DNA from: Nitzschia sp. DOCU1
Lineage: Eukaryota; Bacillariophyta; Bacillariophyceae; Bacillariales; Bacillariaceae
Assembly (NCBI GenBank): GCA_951394045.1
Contig: OX595996.1
Span: forward strand, 620,001 to 684,000
Length of the DNA: 64,000 nucleotides
Reading direction: 5' to 3'
This document shows positions 59,715 to 64,000 of the stretch, one piece after another (the stretch's first letter is position 1; each line of letters begins with the position of its first letter). The translations under genes were made by a program, and so were the position numbers. A model generated the notes under the pieces. It did no database searches. It was not told the DNA's origin and was given only the letters and a program-made list of their open reading frames with translations.

Positions 59715-60941
59715 TCAATTGCACACGTCGGCCATGGATCCACTTGCTGCAACAGCCTTGCGCGACTCACATCCCGCTAAGCATCCTTGCGGAAACGACG
59801 GATCCTGGGCGGGCGGCAAGGGAGTTTCCCCAAAGCTCCACTGACATTCTTGTGTGACAAAATTTGGTGATACTGTCAAGGCCAATCCCAATTCGTCCTG
59901 GAAAAATTGTTGTGCTGGCAACTTGCATTGATGCAAACACAAGCCCTTGCACCCACTCTCTTGAAGGAATTTGCACTTTTCGACGACCAATCCGCCCAGT
60001 TGTCCATCTTTACGGCGATTGGGATAGGATGGACCAACTAGGAACCCAAAAAAGGTGGGCGTTACTACAGATGTCAAAAAGGGAGCGTAAAACCACGGAC
60101 CCAATTGCACCTCCGAACCCGGAACCTTGCCGCTCATGAATACTCGATAAAACGGTGGCAAGTACGGAGTCATGAGACCTCCCAGTGTATCCCGCACCAT
60201 TTTGTGTTGCGCCTCTGGAGTTTGGCCCGGCTTGAGCAGAAATGCTCGAGCTTGATCGACCAATCCCAAAATTCCCTCGCGAGGACTTGTGACGCCACCG
60301 GTATTCTGTTCGACCAAATCTCGAAAGATCTTCAATAGTAGTTTGTCCAGCAGATTGTCGTTGTATTTCATATCTTCCAATTTACAATCCTCCACAACTA
60401 GTTGCCCATCCATATTGAATTGCTTGGCGCCGACTGGCGCATCTTTGGCCATGGGCACATCCTGCACATTGGGCAAGTCGCGCCGCGGAATCCGACTGGG
60501 GCTTAGAAAACTGGCAGTCGCCACGTAGGCCTCGTAGTCTTTTTGCATTAATTTGGCGAGCCATTCGTAGCGACGATTTTCGAGTGCCTTGCGTCGCAAT
60601 TGAAACACTTTGCTAGTCCACAATCGATTGTCGATTTCCAGTTCGTCCAAGGCATCGCAAACTTTGACAATGTCGCTAGCCTCGATTTCGTCTACCGATC
60701 GCGATAAAGTTTCAATCAATAGTTGAGAGCAATCCTTGATTTCTTTGCCTTCTTCTTTCAGCATGGTTGAAATGTCCATGTCGTTTTCATTGGTCATTTG
60801 ACACGGTATTCTTCGCTTTGGATCGGATCGGAGGATGCTCGAGCGCGACCCCGATGGATGGCTCGTAGTAAAGGCATTCACCACCACGTTTTGCGTGCCC
60901 AGCATTACCAGAAGGTAAAAGATGAACCTGATAGACTTCAT
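59715..60941 (-). CDS. DWARF27-like beta-carotene isomerase family protein, plastid-targeted
   Basis: 408 residues from ATG 60941. The leader (FIFYLLVMLGTQNVVVNAF|TTSHP) is a signal peptide with a Phe cleavage motif, then a Ser/Arg-rich transit segment. An N-terminal helical region (ELEIDNRLWTSKVFQLRRKALENRRYEW) precedes the D27 domain, which shows NTGGVTSPREGILGLVDQARAFLLKPGQ and the C-terminal DUF4033 block: CKFLQESGCKGLCLHQCKLPAQQFFQDELGLALTVSPNFVTQECQWSFGETPLPPAQD, with a CxxxC-type Cys cluster and a final GCLAGC. In plants D27 is a plastid iron protein that isomerises all-trans- to 9-cis-beta-carotene for strigolactone synthesis. Algae have several D27 relatives whose carotenoid substrates are not known. 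The gene is divergent from the bestrophin gene. Confidence 0.82.
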   Translation of the reverse strand: MKSIRFIFYLLVMLGTQNVVVNAFTTSHPSGSRSSILRSDPKRRIPCQMTNENDMDISTMLKEEGKEIKDCSQLLIETLSRSVDEIEASDIVKVCDALDELEIDNRLWTSKVFQLRRKALENRRYEWLAKLMQKDYEAYVATASFLSPSRIPRRDLPNVQDVPMAKDAPVGAKQFNMDGQLVVEDCKLEDMKYNDNLLDKLLLKIFRDLVEQNTGGVTSPREGILGLVDQARAFLLKPGQTPEAQHKMVRDTLGGLMTPYLPPFYRVFMSGKVPGSEVQLGPWFYAPFLTSVVTPTFFGFLVGPSYPNRRKDGQLGGLVVEKCKFLQESGCKGLCLHQCKLPAQQFFQDELGLALTVSPNFVTQECQWSFGETPLPPAQDPSFPQGCLAGCESRKAVAASGSMADVCN

Positions 60942-61527
60942 GGTGGACTAGCTATGGCGAATAGGTTGCAGCGGGGTTTGCATCAACACCACTTCGGATA
61001 GTGGTGCTGCAACAGAACGTTGTATTGAACTCGTTCCATCCATCAATCGAATCCAAAAGATATCGTCGATACGTTTGACACCAAGCTTCGTTGTGGAAGC
61101 AACACGTGGCACATCTGCATTTTTGGTCCGTCCGTCGTCACTCATGAAAGCACGAGCAAAAAGCGGGAATGGTGAGATTCCTTTGTCGAAGATTCCTAGA
61201 ATCTGGTGGGTTGACGTGGCTTTTTTATTTATGGGTGCGACATTGGTCCAACTCCGTTTGATCTGCCGCCGACGTCACGCCCATGGACAAGACCGCCTTT
61301 CTTCTCTCTGTCGCGAAGGCAGATGCAGTCGCCCAACGAAAACACATCGCTGTTGCACCCATCAACAGTCATCAACTCCAACCAGACTTTCCTTCCACGG
61401 GTTCTCCACTTTTGTCGGCATCCTGGAAGGATAGTATAACAAACCTATTCGCATTCAACAGACCTCTCTTGTTATAAAGTCTACTTTCAATAGCTTCATT
61501 TGTATTGAATTCGATCACAGATTGACA
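60942..61527. promoter_or_regulatory. divergent promoter with paired TGACGT / ACGTCA motifs
   Basis: TGACGT at 61212-61217 and ACGTCA at 61272-61277 form an inverted pair 54 bases apart, about 250-315 bases upstream of the bestrophin start and about 270-335 upstream of the D27-like start. These hexamers are the CO2/cAMP-responsive elements (CCRE1 and CCRE2) described in the beta-carbonic-anhydrase promoter of Phaeodactylum. Each hexamer is expected about every 2 kb by chance, so the pair is suggestive only. Confidence 0.4.
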
Positions 61528-63425
61528 ATGGACGATTTGCATAATCACAACGGCCAGCGGAAGCGCCAACGACTGGCGCGACAGTCCGCACTGGTGGTGG
61601 CCGCAGCGTTAGCGTTATGTGTTTCAACCACCACAGCATTTGTGTCTCCCACATCGACAATAACAACAAGTCGAGTAGTGAAATCATCGCCAATGATTTC
61701 TGCTGCTGCTGCTGATTTCCCTAGTCTACCACGGAGCAATCCCACTGCTGTTTGGCAAGTAAAGGTGAACAGCAACAACATTCCCATTGAACACCCAGGT
61801 GAAGAAGATGACGATGATAACACGTCGGGGTGGCTCTCTTGGATGGCACGTGGACGAAAGAAGGGTGTCTCTGATGTCAGAATGAGAGAAGCTGAAGAGC
61901 TGGGTGGGGTGCCTCGATCGGATCGATATTCTTCCAGGTGAGAGCTACGATTCCGCCTCCTCCTCACCTTTACTCCCTCCTATGATGAGGACCGAAAACC
62001 TTCTCACGATTCCCATGTTTCCTCCTTTGTAGCGACTGGCTACACAATACAGCTTCACTGCCAAGCAGTGCAATTCTCCGGGCCATCAAAGGCCCAGTTT
62101 CATTCATGACTCTCTGGGCGACCTTCTTGAGTGTCGTGTATATGCGTTTGAAAGTATTCAAGCCCTTGGCAGCGGAAGCAATGTGCCTGCCCCAGGCACC
62201 GCACTCTCTCATGGTATCGGCACTTTCACTATTGCTCGTCTTTAAAACGAACTCGGCCTATCAGCGCTTTGCCGAAGGCCGCAAAATCTGGGAGAGCATT
62301 ATCAACAACTCACGGGATTTGTATCGCATGTTGAATTTGTACGAAAATGAAATGGGTCGAAGTAAAAGACGTCGGTTGCAACGATTGCTAGCCGCCTTTC
62401 CTTACTTGTTGAGACATCGTATTCGTCCTAACTTGGTCATGTATCGCTTGGATGATGTCGACAATGTGCGTGATCCGGAGAATTCCATCGTTTTGTACCA
62501 AGACAAGGCGGCAGACGATTTGGATCCCGAAGCAGCGGCTGTGGCGACACAAGAAGAAAACGAAGGAAACTCGCGGCGAAAAACGCGACCTTTGTATTGG
62601 GTTGATAAGCGCACTTTGCCCTGGAGATTGCTGCCGCCCAATGCTTTGGAGCCCTGTGCACGATCACAGAATCGTCCATTGTGGGTGTGCGATCGCATGG
62701 CCCAGGAATTGCGTAACATTCCGGATGGTCCGAACTTTACAGCGCGAGAACGATTAGCCTTGATTTCCAAAGTGGAGAAATTGTCGAGCTGCATTGGAGC
62801 TTGCGAGCGCATCCACCAGACAGCCGTGCCACTGAATTATGCTCGTCACTCCTTGCGTGCATTAACGTTGTGGTTGTTTACGCTTCCGTTTGCCTTTTTG
62901 GGGTCATTGAAATACGCGACTGGTCCGATCTTGTTCTTGGTGAGCTGGTTGCTGTTTGGAGTGTATGAGATTGGCTATTCGATTGAAGATCCGTTCCAGG
63001 GTACTTTGCGGTTATCCGTCTTGTGTGATATGATTCGTCGTGACGTCTTGGCCGATGAAGTTATTCGAAGCACGGCCTTTGTGACTGGAGAAGACACGGA
63101 TGATACTTCCTCGACGACAACGGCAACAACGGCGAGCGCTACGACCGCCTCAAGTGAGAGCAGCACCTCCAATGCTGTCGGAGTTGATAGCTACATTGAC
63201 TATGCGTCGGCTTCAGTCGTCAAACCCGATCAGCCATCGCCTCTGCCTGTCGAAGAAGACGAGGAAGAGGATCGTGATTACGAGTCATCTCCGCTCAGCC
63301 GGGAGTCACTCAAAGACGAGCCCGAGGAGCCAAAGAATGCGCCACTCGAAATTGAAGAATTGCCCTCCATCCCAATCATTCGCAACCTGAACACCTCGGA
63401 CATTCTCTCCAACAAAAAGCCCTAA
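61528..63425 (+). CDS. plastid-targeted bestrophin-like anion channel
   Basis: Two exons, 61528-61937 and 62033-63425, around a 95-nt GTGAGA...TGTAG intron in phase 2 that splits a Ser codon (RYSS|S DWLHN). The product has 600 residues. The leader SALVVAAALALCVSTTTAF|VSP is a diatom plastid presequence. The bestrophin core follows: SDWLHNTASLPSSAILRAIKGPVSFMTLWATFLSVVYMRL (pore helix region), LSLLLVFKTNSAYQRFAEGRKIWESIINNSRDLYRM, WVCDRMAQELRNI, ISKVEKLSSCIGACERIHQTAVPLNYARHSLRALTLWLFTLPFAFLGS, and the terminal IEDPFQGTLRLSVLCDMI. The channel core ends near residue 460; an acidic Ser/Thr tail follows. Thylakoid bestrophins in algae conduct bicarbonate toward the pyrenoid in the CO2-concentrating mechanism, and that role here is inference supported by the plastid leader. 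Confidence 0.9.
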
Positions 63426-63561
63426 GACCGAGCTACAGCCATATGAATCACTCTCGGAATAGATTGGACATAGATAATTATCATTAGACGCTACAATTCT
63501 CATTGATTTCCTTGACATTGGGGCTCGTAAGCACAAGGAGTATTACTCTACCAAGCGCCGT
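63426..63561. other. short intergenic spacer between convergent genes
   Basis: 136 bases between the bestrophin stop and the end of the convergent partial membrane protein gene. Nothing seen. Confidence 0.4.
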
Positions 63562-64000
63562 CTACACCAACGCTTGAGTCTCACCGGCGGTGCCGGTTGT
63601 AGTGGTGCCATCGACGTGTCGCTCAACGTAGGCGAAAATCATGGCCAAAGCGGGCCATCCAATCCACCACCACCACTGAGCCATCCAAGTATTGCTACAT
63701 TCTGTAGTCATGACTGAGGGCTCGTAGAACGTGCCGAACATGCAGGAAAGGATCAAGACGGCCACCAACACACGCATGTTGGGCAAATGGGTCTTTCCCT
63801 TGGCGACAAAAAGCAACCATGCGGCTGCATAAATGTTACTCTGACGTATTACAAAGGCTAGCTCATCTTGCTGTTTAGTGGAATTAGTCAAGATGCAATC
63901 CATTCCAGCGAACCATGGAACAAAGGCGGAATAGGCGCAGCCACTAGCCATTTGGCAAGTGAATGGAGTCATTGTGAGTATCAATCGTTCACAGAGAATA
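63562..64000 (-). CDS. membrane protein, partial at the right edge
   Basis: The frame is open to the end of the window, so the true start may lie outside. An ATG at 63972 would give 137 residues. Three hydrophobic segments are visible: YSAFVPWFAGMDCIL, MRVLVAVLILSCMFGTFYEP and WWWWIGWPALAMIFAYV. A Lys/Arg-poor polar loop (NSTKQQDELAFVIRQSNIYAAAWLLFV) lies between the first two. The C-terminus is Thr-rich. I do not recognise a family. The gene is convergent with the bestrophin gene, 136 bases away. Confidence 0.5.
   Translation of the reverse strand, partial: ILCERLILTMTPFTCQMASGCAYSAFVPWFAGMDCILTNSTKQQDELAFVIRQSNIYAAAWLLFVAKGKTHLPNMRVLVAVLILSCMFGTFYEPSVMTTECSNTWMAQWWWWIGWPALAMIFAYVERHVDGTTTTGTAGETQALV

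Overview
This window is nuclear DNA of a photosynthetic stramenopile, almost certainly a diatom. The evidence is a fucoxanthin chlorophyll a/c-binding (FCP) antenna gene; seven proteins that begin with a signal peptide ending in a Phe-type cleavage motif (AFAP, SAF, TAF, QGF), as in the bipartite plastid presequences of diatoms; a heat-shock factor; two copies of a domain I recognise as DUF6824, which is expanded in diatoms; and small spliceosomal introns of 71-159 nt. The window is gene-dense on both strands, with many divergent pairs. I saw no rRNA, tRNA, CRISPR array or intact transposon.

Layout. 1-9.6 kb: 3' end of a KEA3-like K+/H+ antiporter with RCK and EF-hand domains, a DUF6824 gene interrupted by an in-frame TAG, a TFIIS-N-like nuclear protein, a divergent mitochondrial aldo/keto-reductase-like protein and a papain-family protease. 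10-19 kb: a metallophosphatase/5'-nucleotidase with EF-hands, Ku70 (three exons) and a PQQ-propeller type I membrane protein (three exons). 19-30 kb: a plastid cold-shock protein, a CAP-domain protein, a ferredoxin-dependent bilin reductase, two plastid membrane proteins and a glycosyltransferase-like protein. 30-42 kb: a POR-like dehydrogenase, a USP-fold protein without its catalytic residues, a DUF819 plastid membrane protein, a small mitochondrial-looking protein, an importin-5-like karyopherin, the second DUF6824 gene and a YeaR-like plastid protein. A 126-bp hairpin lies between the last two. 42-57 kb: a SYLF protein, a cytochrome P450, a PD-(D/E)XK nuclease-like protein, a heat-shock factor, an ankyrin/J-domain/LOTUS protein and a large LRR protein. 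57-64 kb: a Cys-rich nuclear protein, the FCP gene, a DWARF27-like gene divergent from a plastid bestrophin gene, and a partial membrane protein.

Several genes serve the plastid: light harvesting (FCP), proton/ion balance (KEA3-like antiporter, bestrophin), bilin and carotenoid chemistry (bilin reductase, D27-like) and plastid RNA (cold-shock protein). They do not form an operon.

The most interesting signal is a pair of introns, one in Ku70 and one in the ankyrin/J/LOTUS gene, that share about 80% identity over 71 columns although the genes are unrelated. One is bordered by an 11-bp near-perfect duplication that supplies its 3' splice site. This is what introner elements (mobile, intron-generating sequences) look like. 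Other leads are the stop-interrupted DUF6824 gene, the dead deubiquitinase, the bilin reductase in an alga without phycobiliproteins, and paired CO2/cAMP-response-like motifs upstream of the bestrophin gene.
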